Numbered from the stretch's first letter, positions 1 to 7,779 are shown. The stretch: DNA of 10,813 bases from Candidatus Zymogenus sp. (GCA_030613285.1 JAUWME010000036.1:1-10813); one strand, 5' to 3'. Made by a program: numbers and translations. Notes: a model not told the origin generated them from the sequence alone.

Positions 1-1504
1 CCGGTCGCTTGAATGTCAACATATCTGCGACAATCTTCTCACCTTTCTTTATTTCCCTCGTCGCCACAATAGATCGTCTTGCCTGTTTTCTTGCGGCTTT
101 TTCCACTTCAAGGATTCGTATCTCCGAACTCCCCAGGCCCTTCTCCACAAACCTGATGTTATCAACCATCTTCTTTAAGAGCTCAGGATCAACGCTGAAG
201 CTGTGGGTATTTGCCGGCTGGTTGCGGTTATATGTATAATGTTTTTCCACAACCTTTGCCCCCAGAGCCACAGCCGCCGCCGGGACAGCCATGTTTTCAT
301 CCGGGAACGTGTGGTCAGATATACCGACGAATAGTTCAGGAAACGATTCCTTTAATGTTGGAATTTGCAAAAGATTTGCATCCTCTATCATAGTGGGATA
401 CATCAGCGTGCACTGCAAGACAATCAGCTGGTCGTTTCCCGTCCCCAAGATTGTATCCACCGCCCTCTCAATCTCGTCCATTGTCGATGCGCCGGTTGAC
501 AGAATAACAGGTTTTCCAATCTCTGCAATTCTTGTAATAAAAGCGCTGTTGGGCAGATCGCACGACGCAATTTTATATGCGGGAATATCTATCTTTTCAA
601 AATAGTCAATGTAGTCATAATCGAAGGCCGAAGTAAAGGCGATAATCCCCTTCTCTTTGGCATAGTCAAAGAGTTCTTTATGATCCTTCGGCCCAAGCAT
701 ATCTCGCACTTTATAATACGAAAGCTGTGTGCCGTCTTTGTCGGCTCCACCCCAATATCTATCTGCGTATTTACTGACAAGTTTTTCGGCCTTGTAACTC
801 TGAAACTTTATAGCGTCAGCACCGGCCTCCACCGCCTTATCAATCAGAAGGATCGCCTTTTCAAACTCCCCGTCGTGGTTCGCCCCCGCCTCTGCGATGA
901 TAAACACCGGGCCGTCTTCAGTCAGCGTAAAATCACCTATCTTTATCTTCTTACTACCTCTAATAAGCCGTCTTTCTGCCCGCTCCAAATCTTGTTTTGT
1001 ATGGATATTGGTGCAAAAATCATTTAATGCAACAATCTTTGCGTTGAGGTCTCCATCGCCCATAAGCTCCTTACACCTCATTATCCTGATGGAGCCGTTT
1101 CTTACACCACCTCTTTCTAATGTAAACAAATCAGTGGCGGATTCCAAAATTGCCTTTTCAATTGCCTCATCCACATCGAGGTTTCTATCGGGGTGGTCCG
1201 GCTGCAGGGCAACTACGTATTCAATATTGTCCGCCCCAGCCTTCCTCACAACGTCCCGGTAGACCTCAACAACCGGCACATCCCCCAGAAGATCATCCCC
1301 CCTCTTTATCGCCTCAACACCCATCTCTTTTGCATAATCTATAACCTCATCAGATTCCGACGATACAAATATCCTATCTGCAAGCTTAGATTTTTTTGCC
1401 GCCTCTATCGTATAATAGAGCATAGGCTTTCCATTTAAGAGATGCATATTTTTTTTGGGCAGCCTTCGAGACACAAGCTGAGCTGGAATAACAATAATAT
1501 TCAT
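1..1504 (-). CDS. NeuA-like cytidylyltransferase fused to NeuB-type nonulosonate (sialic-acid-family) synthase, C-terminus cut by window edge
   Basis: An uninterrupted reading frame of 501 codons runs from an ATG at 1502-1504 off the left edge. Residues 1 to about 180 form a nucleotide-sugar transferase domain of the NeuA/KdsB/SpsF type: an IPAQLVSRRLPKKN loop at 6-19, LNGKP at 23-27, YTIEAA at 31-36 and LQPDHPDR at 100-107. From about 187 a NeuB-type domain follows with almost no linker: EAGANHDG at 205-212, KFQ at 233-235, SDHT at 396-399 and EKH at 420-422 (the last two His match the metal ligands of NeuB). A SAF/antifreeze-like domain begins near 475 and is cut. By family, NeuB condenses phosphoenolpyruvate with an N-acyl hexosamine to a nine-carbon keto acid, and NeuA activates it with CTP. 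The loop has Gln and Val where IPARxGS is usual, and N-I-H stands at 166-168 where D-I-D is common, so the activating half may be altered. The start is supported by GGAG seven bases upstream. The exact sugar cannot be told. Confidence 0.88.
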   Translation of the reverse strand, partial: MNIIVIPAQLVSRRLPKKNMHLLNGKPMLYYTIEAAKKSKLADRIFVSSESDEVIDYAKEMGVEAIKRGDDLLGDVPVVEVYRDVVRKAGADNIEYVVALQPDHPDRNLDVDEAIEKAILESATDLFTLERGGVRNGSIRIMRCKELMGDGDLNAKIVALNDFCTNIHTKQDLERAERRLIRGSKKIKIGDFTLTEDGPVFIIAEAGANHDGEFEKAILLIDKAVEAGADAIKFQSYKAEKLVSKYADRYWGGADKDGTQLSYYKVRDMLGPKDHKELFDYAKEKGIIAFTSAFDYDYIDYFEKIDIPAYKIASCDLPNSAFITRIAEIGKPVILSTGASTMDEIERAVDTILGTGNDQLIVLQCTLMYPTMIEDANLLQIPTLKESFPELFVGISDHTFPDENMAVPAAAVALGAKVVEKHYTYNRNQPANTHSFSVDPELLKKMVDNIRFVEKGLGSSEIRILEVEKAARKQARRSIVATREIKKGEKIVADMLTFKRP

Positions 1505-1511
1505 ACCTATT

Positions 1512-1515
1512 CTCC
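1512..1515 (-). promoter_or_regulatory. Shine-Dalgarno GGAG of the synthase fusion gene
   Basis: On the minus strand GGAG lies seven bases before the ATG at 1504, inside the 20-base gap after the stop of the racemase-like gene. It fixes the start of the fusion protein and shows that the gene has its own ribosome site within the operon. Confidence 0.7.
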
Positions 1516-1524
1516 AGAATAATA

Positions 1525-2787
1525 TCAGTGGGCAATAATGGGGAGAATCTCCCCCGCACTCTTCATAAAGACAGTTTTCCTGCCTCCGGCGATCTCATAG
1601 GCCATCTCCAATGCCGATTGCGGGTCTGCCCCGTAAACAAATCCTAACCTTTCCACATCTTCCTTTGAAATCCCCTTGGTCACAAGAATCACCTGGGCTT
1701 TCTTCAATACCCGGCCTATGGCCACCAAAGTATATGCCATTAGCTTCCCTGTAATCTCGCCGGACTCAACCTTGGCTTTTACACCTTCCGGGTCTTTAAA
1801 GCCAATCTCAAGGTACTCAGGAAACTGGGGGGCAATCCCTTCCGGGCATTCTGCAACAAGGATGATGGCCCCCCCCTTTTTTACTACTACGTCCGCAGAA
1901 GCCACTCCCTTAATGGCTTGCCTCAAGTCGATATCTGTGGGAAATGCATCGCAGATTACCACATCCGCCTTTTCAGATACCTCGGCACCATAAACCTCTT
2001 TCGAAATATCAACTCCTGCACTGTGGGCTTGTACCAGATGGCCGGCAACAACACCAGCAGGACTTCCATCAACACCAAGGATTGTATTTACGATAAAACC
2101 GAGGCCCACTTTCTGAGCTATCTCGTCAATGTCCCGCCTTATGGGGTTATCATTTACTCCTAATATTTCTTCCATTTCGTAATCCAGGGCTGCCCAATGA
2201 GTACCCTCCGTTGTCTCCTCTCCAGCAATCCCAGGAACAATAATCTTCCCTCCCCCGGAAAAGCCGGTCGTTGCATGGGGGACGATGTTTCCCACGGCGA
2301 TGATAAAATCGGCATTCATCACTTCTCGATTAACTAATATCTCTATCCCTGTCGAAGTTGTCCCAAGATCAACAAGGGTATCAACCTTGTCCCATGTGTG
2401 GTTAATAACTCTAAATGTTGAGGGGATATCCTCTCCGAACTTCTCCCCAATCTCAACATCAGTCATTGGCCGATGAGTTCCCAAAGATATCAAAAAGGAT
2501 ACATTTTCCTTCTTTATACCCGATTTAAAAATCTCGGAAAGCAATACTTCAATTATCTCTCGCAAAGGGGTTGGTCTGGTGTTATCGTCGGTGATGATAA
2601 GGACGTTTTGTTTACCCTTAAGTAGTTCACTCAAAGGCTTTGAACCTATGGGGTTCAATACCGCCTTTTCCGTTAGTGATTTTATAGATCCTTTATTATT
2701 GACCCTCTTTGGCTCAAAAATTCCAAGAATATCTTTCTCGTCAATCTCGATACTCCCAAATACTTCTTTTTCAAAATCTATCTTCAT
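1525..2787 (-). CDS. LarA-family nickel-pincer-dependent 2-hydroxyacid racemase/epimerase homologue
   Basis: This 420-residue protein has the length and motif order of LarA (lactate racemase; former DUF2088 family). Visible motifs are DDNTRP at 67-72, GTHRP at 103-107, PHATTGFSGGGK at 170-181, EGTH ending in His197, and DLRQAIKG at 287-294. From my recollection of Lactobacillus plantarum LarA, these place Asp68, Arg71, His105, His171, Ser177, Lys181, His197, Gln290 and Lys293 on the catalytic and cofactor residues, Lys181 and His197 being those that hold the nickel-pincer nucleotide. All appear present, so the enzyme is probably active. Family members racemise or epimerise the alpha carbon of 2-hydroxyacids and sugar acids; the substrate here is unknown. 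No larB, larC or larE cofactor gene is in the window. The start overlaps the upstream stop (ATGA), implying translational coupling, and a sugar-synthase gene follows, so a sugar-acid substrate is my inference. Lactate racemase itself is the less likely alternative. Confidence 0.85.
   Translation of the reverse strand: MKIDFEKEVFGSIEIDEKDILGIFEPKRVNNKGSIKSLTEKAVLNPIGSKPLSELLKGKQNVLIITDDNTRPTPLREIIEVLLSEIFKSGIKKENVSFLISLGTHRPMTDVEIGEKFGEDIPSTFRVINHTWDKVDTLVDLGTTSTGIEILVNREVMNADFIIAVGNIVPHATTGFSGGGKIIVPGIAGEETTEGTHWAALDYEMEEILGVNDNPIRRDIDEIAQKVGLGFIVNTILGVDGSPAGVVAGHLVQAHSAGVDISKEVYGAEVSEKADVVICDAFPTDIDLRQAIKGVASADVVVKKGGAIILVAECPEGIAPQFPEYLEIGFKDPEGVKAKVESGEITGKLMAYTLVAIGRVLKKAQVILVTKGISKEDVERLGFVYGADPQSALEMAYEIAGGRKTVFMKSAGEILPIIAH
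2784..2787 (-). other. ATGA stop/start overlap between glycosyltransferase fusion and LarA-like gene
   Basis: The TGA stop of the upstream gene and the ATG of the downstream gene share four bases. The only purine-rich match upstream (AAGGA at 2803-2807) is 15 bases from the ATG, too far for a normal ribosome site. Translation of the LarA-like protein therefore probably depends on ribosomes finishing the glycosyltransferase. Confidence 0.75.
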
Positions 2788-4157
2788 GACTGCTTCGGAT
2801 ATTCCTTTATAATATTTTCCAACATCCAGAATTCAAACTCAGAATTTATTTGTAAAGATTCCTCTTCTGCTATAACAATATGTCCCGTGCTTTTACAAAT
2901 AAACTTCCCATCTTTGATACTTTCCTGTTTATACAGAAAAATAGCGCCATTCTCCCGAAACAAAGCTTCCCTCTCCTTTTTCAAAAGACGCTCTTCAAAA
3001 AGTGGCTTCATCCCATATTCATCGTGGTAGTAGAAAAAACTCTTCTCTTCGGTGACACTGACAACACTGTCGGTATCGTGGATTATTAATGTATCAATGG
3101 CTTTATCGATATGCTCCGCCCTTCTCATGGGGGCCTTGATGTAAAGAAGCATTATCGCATCTGGATGATAGTTCTCATTTTTTAATTTCTCTAAAACATA
3201 TTCTACTGTTGTGATAATACTTGTGTGGGGAATGGATATTTTTCCAGACCTTTTAATTGTCGTAATGCCCTCAAATGATGAGGCGTAATCAATAATGTTC
3301 TTGTCGTCGGTTGTAACAACAATCCTATCTAACAATTCAGACTTCAACGCCTCCTTAATTGTATAGGAAATAAGGGGTTGACCGGCAAGCTCTTTTAAGG
3401 CTATTTCTGGATACACTGCTGATTTCTTTACCGCAGGTATTATCGCAAGAACCTTGGGAATCTTCCCCTTCCTATGTCTCTTGACAAAATCCCTTTTTAG
3501 TTGTTGCCGAGTTTGTAGAAGTTTTGTCATATTACACGTCAAGCTGGCACCATGTTTGCGGTAATAGAAAAGGGGAAGATTTACATTTGAGGGTTTGTAC
3601 TTATCAATAAATCTTAACCAGAAATCGTACCCATCCTGCCGAGTTAGTTTTTCGTTATATCCCCCAATTTCGATTAGTGACGATTTTCTGATCATAGTGC
3701 ACGCCCCATGGGCGGGTAAATCTAACAGCTTGACTTCTGTGCCAATCTTTTTGCGCCTGAAGATATTTAATATCTCTCCCTCTTCATCCACCTCATAATA
3801 GTCGGGATAGACCAAGCTGAGATCATCATCATTGTCAAGCACATTTGCCATAACCAGAAGCGCATTTTCGTCGAGGTAGTCATCGGCATCAAGACGAATG
3901 ATATATTCGCCTTGAGATTTTTTTAGGGCAACGTTGTTGGTGTATGTCAACCCACGATTATCCTGAAAAATAATCTCGATACGGTCGTTTCCATGATATT
4001 TTTTTAGAATTTCTTTCGTATTATCCTGAGACCCATCATCGATAATTATCAGCTCCCAGTCGTCATAAGTCTGGTTGAGAACGCTTTGAACAGCCTCTTC
4101 AATATACTTGCCATAGTTGTAGGCCGTTATGTAAACTGTGACTTTAGGTGCTGTCAT
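2784..4157 (-). CDS. Glycosyltransferase family 2 fused to a degenerate NeuA/SpsF-like nucleotidyltransferase domain
   Basis: The protein has 457 residues in two domains. Residues 1 to about 230 are a GT-A fold glycosyltransferase of family 2: VYITAYNYGKYIEEAVQSVL from residue 8, IDDGSQD at 39-45, DADD at 90-93 (the metal-binding DxD) and RQDGYDFW at 173-180. Such enzymes move a sugar from a nucleotide donor to a growing glycan at the cytoplasmic side. Residues about 235-450 resemble acylneuraminate cytidylyltransferases: LAIIPA at 237-242, LAGQPLISYTIKEALKS at 257-273, VVTTDD at 280-285 and APMRR at 342-346. The CTP-binding loop is degraded to VKKSAVYPEIALKE and the usual D-x-D near the end is N-S (438-439), so this half may not transfer CMP. 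An in-frame stop two codons before the ATG fixes the start; no clear ribosome site is seen. It is the first gene of the operon and overlaps the next by four bases. Confidence 0.87.
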   Translation of the reverse strand: MTAPKVTVYITAYNYGKYIEEAVQSVLNQTYDDWELIIIDDGSQDNTKEILKKYHGNDRIEIIFQDNRGLTYTNNVALKKSQGEYIIRLDADDYLDENALLVMANVLDNDDDLSLVYPDYYEVDEEGEILNIFRRKKIGTEVKLLDLPAHGACTMIRKSSLIEIGGYNEKLTRQDGYDFWLRFIDKYKPSNVNLPLFYYRKHGASLTCNMTKLLQTRQQLKRDFVKRHRKGKIPKVLAIIPAVKKSAVYPEIALKELAGQPLISYTIKEALKSELLDRIVVTTDDKNIIDYASSFEGITTIKRSGKISIPHTSIITTVEYVLEKLKNENYHPDAIMLLYIKAPMRRAEHIDKAIDTLIIHDTDSVVSVTEEKSFFYYHDEYGMKPLFEERLLKKEREALFRENGAIFLYKQESIKDGKFICKSTGHIVIAEEESLQINSEFEFWMLENIIKEYPKQS

Positions 4158-4213
4158 CTTTTATAATCATTTTATTGTGATATTTTTGAAATCATTAAGC
4201 AAATTCAAACTTG

Positions 4214-4242
4214 ATAATGACTCTATACAATTTGGTGTTCAA
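4214..4242 (-). promoter_or_regulatory. Weak sigma-70-like promoter candidate for the glycan operon
   Basis: On the minus strand TTGAAC (4237-4242) is followed after 17 bases by CATTAT (4214-4219), each matching four of six consensus bases. It lies about 60 bases before the first gene of the operon. The surroundings are very AT-rich, so chance matches are likely and this is only a candidate. Confidence 0.25.
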
Positions 4243-4476
4243 TTTATAAACATACCAGAGTCTTTTTTTCATGTCAAGTGTTTTCTAATATTGATTTAAA
4301 AAGTTTATTTAAAGCAATAGCCATCCACTGCTGTTGGGGCGTGTCGTTAAATACTTGTAGATGCCTGTCTATTTGATCAGCACTGTGGAAAGAGTCAGTG
4401 TTAAATTGATTTCACTGTTTTTGTTGTGTTAAACTTTGAGGAAAAAACGATGGGCTTGGGTGGATTTCCCCTTCAC

Positions 4477-4627
4477 CTGTCATTGCCCTTTTAATGCAAT
4501 TGCGAGAAAATATTTATTTGTAAAAGGTCCTTCGCAAGAAAGGCGAACAACGTGGCAATCTCAATATGCTTTTTGCTACAGTGGAAAAGGAAATCTCTGC
4601 GCTCCCTGCGGAAGCTTTGAATGACAG
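4477..4627. repeat. 151-bp degenerate intergenic repeat with terminal inverted repeats CTGTCATT / AATGACAG
   Basis: CTGTCATT at 4477-4484 is the exact reverse complement of AATGACAG at 4620-4627. Between them are fragments such as ATTGCGAG, CCTTCGCAAGAAAGGCGAA, CGTGGCAATCTC and CTCTGCGCTCCCTGCGGAAG. These resemble the 'CATTGCGAGGAGCGAAGCGACGTGGCAATCTC'-style palindromic elements scattered between genes in many environmental bacterial genomes. The copy looks decayed, with AT-rich insertions. No transposase is encoded, so if mobile it would depend on an enzyme elsewhere. Confidence 0.5.
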
Positions 4628-4631
4628 CACT

Positions 4632-4782
4632 CTGGATTCCTTTGTCAAACAGGCAATAACAGAATAATTATATGTCATTCCCTTAGGAAACGGGAACTTA
4701 GTGAATATTGTTCTGGATCCCTTTGTCTCGCTGAGGATGACAGAATTTGTTATTCCCTTGGAAAGCGGGAATCTAAGTCAAT
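4632..4782. repeat. Two degenerate tandem copies of a 75-81-bp intergenic repeat containing TTCCC…GGGAA hairpins
   Basis: Two modules alternate. The first is CTGGATTCCTTTGTC…ACAGAAT at 4632-4665 and again at 4713-4746, about three-quarters identical. The second is GTCATTCCCTTAGGAAACGG… at 4674-4706 and GTTATTCCCTTGGAAAGCGG… at 4749-4782. Each second module can fold: TTCCC (4678-4682) with GGGAA (4692-4696), and ATTCCC (4752-4757) with GGGAAT (4767-4772). The last hairpin sits just beyond the stop of the histidine kinase gene and might end or stabilise its transcript, but no T-run follows it on the minus strand. Confidence 0.6.
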
Positions 4783-4800
4783 TGGAACACCTTCTATGTT

Positions 4801-7743
4801 TCAGTTTAAAACCTCCCTGATTTTTATAAGAAGTTTATCCATCACAAATGGCTTTCCGACAAAACCCGCAGCCCCCATTTTAATCAAGCCATGATGCTGG
4901 TCTTCTTCGCTAAAACCACTGGAGAGAATTACTTTTGCTTTGGAATCAATCTCAAGCAACTTTTCAAGGACCTCTCTCCCATCCATTTCCGGCATCTTAA
5001 TATCGAGAACAACAATGTCTATATACTTGGTCTTAAATGTTTTTAGCCCGGTTTTCCCAGAACTTGCAGTATGCACAACGTATCCCGATTCTTTAAGAAG
5101 ATCCTTTGCCATCTCAAGAATTGATTTTTCGTCGTCGATTATCAATATAGTCTCTGTGCCACCTAATGTTCCTTCAATCTCTTTCTCCAAAATCTCTTCC
5201 TTATTTTTTGAGGCAGGAAGATAAACGATTATCGCGGTTCCTTCGCCTAAATCGCTTTCAACATCTATATAGCCATCGTGCCCCTTTACGATTCCAAAGA
5301 CAACGCTCATCCCCAGTCCTGTCCCCCCTTTGTCTCCTCTTGTGGTATAGTAAGGTTCGAATATCCGTTTTATTGTTTCTTTGTCCATGCCAATTCCTGC
5401 ATCGGTAAACTTTATGCACACGTAGTTCCCCGGTTCAAAGCAGAATAATCCCTTTTCTATTCTCTCTTCAACCTTTTCCATGTACGTTTCTATTTCAAAA
5501 GTCCCTCCCCTTGGCATGGCATTCTGGGCATTGACGGCAATGTTCATCACCACTTGGTTGAGTTGAGACGCATCACCCTCAACGGTTTTCAGTTTTATGT
5601 CGGTTACAAGATCTATCTTGATAGACTTATCAAAAGTTTTTGTAATAAGATCGTAGACTTCCTTCACAATTCGATTCATATTAACCGGCTTTACTTCGTG
5701 TTTGCCCCTTAGAGTATAAGCAAGAAGTTGCGCAGTAAGGTCGGATGCCCGAAGTGAGGATTTCTCAATGGCGTCCAGCCCTTTATAAAAGGGATCTCCT
5801 TTTTGAGATTTTTTTTTGAGAAATGAGGCATACCCTAATACCGTGGAAAGTATATTGTTAAAGTCATGGACGATGCCACCCGTCAATGTCCCAAGAGCCT
5901 CCATCTTCTGGGCGCGGATAAGCTGTTCCTCCAACTTTTTCCTCTCAGTAACATCTCTTCCAATACCGTGAAGTCCCACAACCCTGTTTCCATCCCACAC
6001 AAGCTGAATCTTTGTCTCGGTAATCCTAACATTTCCTTCCTTGTCATAAAATTCTACATCAAATTCGCCAACGTCTTCCCCATCCAGCATCCTCTTGAAT
6101 ATCTTTTCAGCATACTCGTATGATTTGGGAGTAATAAAATTCCTTAAATTCTTGTGTAACATGTCATCCAATTTATAGCCAAAAAAACTTTCAAGTGATT
6201 TATTTACAAATACGAATTTACCCTCTCCATCCAGTGTGTAGATAATATCGGCGACATTTTCTACCACCTCCCGATATCTATCCTCCGATTCCCGAAGAGC
6301 CTCCTCTGCCTGTTTTCTTATTCTAATGTCCTTCAACGCTGTTATCCTGACTTGGCGATTCTGGAAATAGGCCATTCGCGCCTGTATCTCGGCGGGAAAT
6401 GTTGTCCCGTCCTTGCGTAATGCCGTTACTTCATATGGTTCTTCATAACCAGATAGAATATTGCTCATTACTCTTTCATGGTCTTCGGGCACAATCCACT
6501 CTGACCCTTGCCTACCGACAGCTTCCAAGTTGGTATACCCAAACATCTTCTCCGCCGTTTGGTTTTGATCGATACAGACTCCTTTTTCTGAAATAAAAAT
6601 GGCCTCAAAGGAGGCATTTGACAATGACTTAAAACGCTCCTCACTATTATAAAGGGCTTCCTCTGCCTGCTTGCGGTCTGTGATGTCAATGATAGAAACA
6701 AATACTTTAGAATATGTTTCCTCGCTGCCCGGCGCCACAGTCCATTTTAGCGTTATATATATTTTTTCTCCAGTAAATGTTCTATTAACAGCTTCACTCT
6801 CAAAAGATGTTTTGCCCTCAGAAACGACTATAAGCTGCTCTCTAAATGCATCGTAAGACTCTTTGTCAAAGACCACACCTAAGCCTTTAAAGAAATCCTC
6901 TTTACTTTCAGCTTTATACAGTTCTAATGTGGTCATATTTACATCAACCACCCTGACTAAAAATGCGCATTTTTCTACATCTTTCCGATTATTCTCAAAA
7001 TACTCCCTAAAATCTTCTACCCCCGAATTTCGCAAATTATCAATATACTTCTTCACTTCAGATAAATCCTCTATCCACAAAGAAATCGGGGAGTTTTCAA
7101 AAAGGCTCTGGTATTCCTGTTGGCTCTCTCGAAGCACCTCCTCCGCACACTTACGATCGTCCCTTTCTTTGAACGCTCGTTTTAGCGCCCTGAGTGTGGA
7201 TTGGTAAGAAAAATAAGTCAAAGCGCCGGTTAATCCAAAGAGAACAGTATATGTAATCCATTGGGTAATGTTGACAGTATAATCGGGATCAGGCAGCATT
7301 CCGGCGTTTTCTGCCAATATCAATCCGAGCACTGCAAGTGAACTTGATATGGTAGCAAGCAAAATCCCCTTCTTGCCAAACAAGAACCCAGAAATAATGA
7401 TTATTAAAATAAGAATTGCTGTGGTAGAAGTACGAATGGTCCCCAGACTAACAGCGCACGCCGTAACAAGAATAATCCCAAAAACAATAATCGCAATGCC
7501 CACCAGTGTGACTTTGCCGTAAAAGAGCAAACGGCGCAGAATAAGGGTTCCGGTAAACACTGACATGTTAATGACAAGTACAGCTGTTGGTATTCTTCCG
7601 CCAATGAGGTTGCCAATGAAGACCACTACAATGGATATTATTAGTACGATTATTGTGGCATTAAGCAAACTTGCGCGCCATGTTTTTTCTTCATCGCCCT
7701 CAAAAACAGGGGGGGCTAACCAACGATTGATTCGATCTTTCAT
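4801..7743 (-). CDS. Membrane-bound hybrid histidine kinase: 6 TM, three PAS domains, HisKA, HATPase, C-terminal receiver
   Basis: Numbered from the ATG at 7743 (980 residues). Six hydrophobic segments lie near 26-47, 52-74, 77-100, 107-123, 126-143 and 159-179. Three PAS-type sensor domains follow, about 206-355, 364-476 and 485-601, each ending in a (D)I/V-x-x-RK-type linker. HisKA has the phosphoacceptor His626 in GIVHDFNN. The ATPase has Asn734/Asn738 in the N box, DAGIGM from Asp781, EPYYTT and GGTGLGM. The receiver (about 865-980) has Asp870/871, phospho-acceptor Asp914 in LDIKMPEMDG, Ser941/942 and Lys964. It should autophosphorylate on His626 and pass phosphate to its own receiver and probably to an unlinked partner. 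The ligand is unknown. A TTG at 7776 and an ATG at 7761 are also in frame. I chose 7743 because AAGGA lies ten bases upstream and because the best promoter -10 box (7780-7785) would leave no leader for the TTG. Confidence 0.92.
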   Translation of the reverse strand: MKDRINRWLAPPVFEGDEEKTWRASLLNATIIVLIISIVVVFIGNLIGGRIPTAVLVINMSVFTGTLILRRLLFYGKVTLVGIAIIVFGIILVTACAVSLGTIRTSTTAILILIIIISGFLFGKKGILLATISSSLAVLGLILAENAGMLPDPDYTVNITQWITYTVLFGLTGALTYFSYQSTLRALKRAFKERDDRKCAEEVLRESQQEYQSLFENSPISLWIEDLSEVKKYIDNLRNSGVEDFREYFENNRKDVEKCAFLVRVVDVNMTTLELYKAESKEDFFKGLGVVFDKESYDAFREQLIVVSEGKTSFESEAVNRTFTGEKIYITLKWTVAPGSEETYSKVFVSIIDITDRKQAEEALYNSEERFKSLSNASFEAIFISEKGVCIDQNQTAEKMFGYTNLEAVGRQGSEWIVPEDHERVMSNILSGYEEPYEVTALRKDGTTFPAEIQARMAYFQNRQVRITALKDIRIRKQAEEALRESEDRYREVVENVADIIYTLDGEGKFVFVNKSLESFFGYKLDDMLHKNLRNFITPKSYEYAEKIFKRMLDGEDVGEFDVEFYDKEGNVRITETKIQLVWDGNRVVGLHGIGRDVTERKKLEEQLIRAQKMEALGTLTGGIVHDFNNILSTVLGYASFLKKKSQKGDPFYKGLDAIEKSSLRASDLTAQLLAYTLRGKHEVKPVNMNRIVKEVYDLITKTFDKSIKIDLVTDIKLKTVEGDASQLNQVVMNIAVNAQNAMPRGGTFEIETYMEKVEERIEKGLFCFEPGNYVCIKFTDAGIGMDKETIKRIFEPYYTTRGDKGGTGLGMSVVFGIVKGHDGYIDVESDLGEGTAIIVYLPASKNKEEILEKEIEGTLGGTETILIIDDEKSILEMAKDLLKESGYVVHTASSGKTGLKTFKTKYIDIVVLDIKMPEMDGREVLEKLLEIDSKAKVILSSGFSEEDQHHGLIKMGAAGFVGKPFVMDKLLIKIREVLN

Positions 7744-7753
7744 TATACTGCTT

Positions 7754-7758
7754 TCCTT
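7754..7758 (-). promoter_or_regulatory. Shine-Dalgarno AAGGA deciding the kinase start
   Basis: AAGGA on the minus strand lies ten bases before the ATG at 7743. The in-frame alternatives at 7761 (ATG) and 7776 (TTG) have no purine-rich site before them, so this motif favours the shorter, 980-residue protein. Confidence 0.5.
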
Positions 7759-7779
7759 CATGGGAATTTTTGTCAATCA

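Larger units (their letters stand above)
4158..4800. other. 643-bp intergenic region without a supported gene
   Basis: Between the glycan operon and the histidine kinase no reading frame has a ribosome site or recognisable protein. The half near the operon (4158-4440) is AT-rich and holds only the weak promoter candidate. The half near the kinase (4477-4782) consists largely of the degenerate repeats listed separately. No convincing hairpin plus T-run terminator was found on either strand. Confidence 0.6.

Noticed and set aside
4380..4402. CACTG…CAGTG hairpin as a transcription terminator
   Set aside because: The stem is five pairs with a ten-base loop and no following T-run on either strand.
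4436..4624. 62-codon open frame on the plus strand between kinase and glycan operon
   Set aside because: It coincides with the degenerate 151-bp repeat, has no ribosome site, and its composition follows the repeat rather than a protein.
7742..7776. TTGACA (7771-7776) with TATAAT (7742-7747) on the minus strand as kinase promoter
   Set aside because: The spacer is 23 bases, too long for sigma-70, and the -10 box would overlap the chosen start codon.
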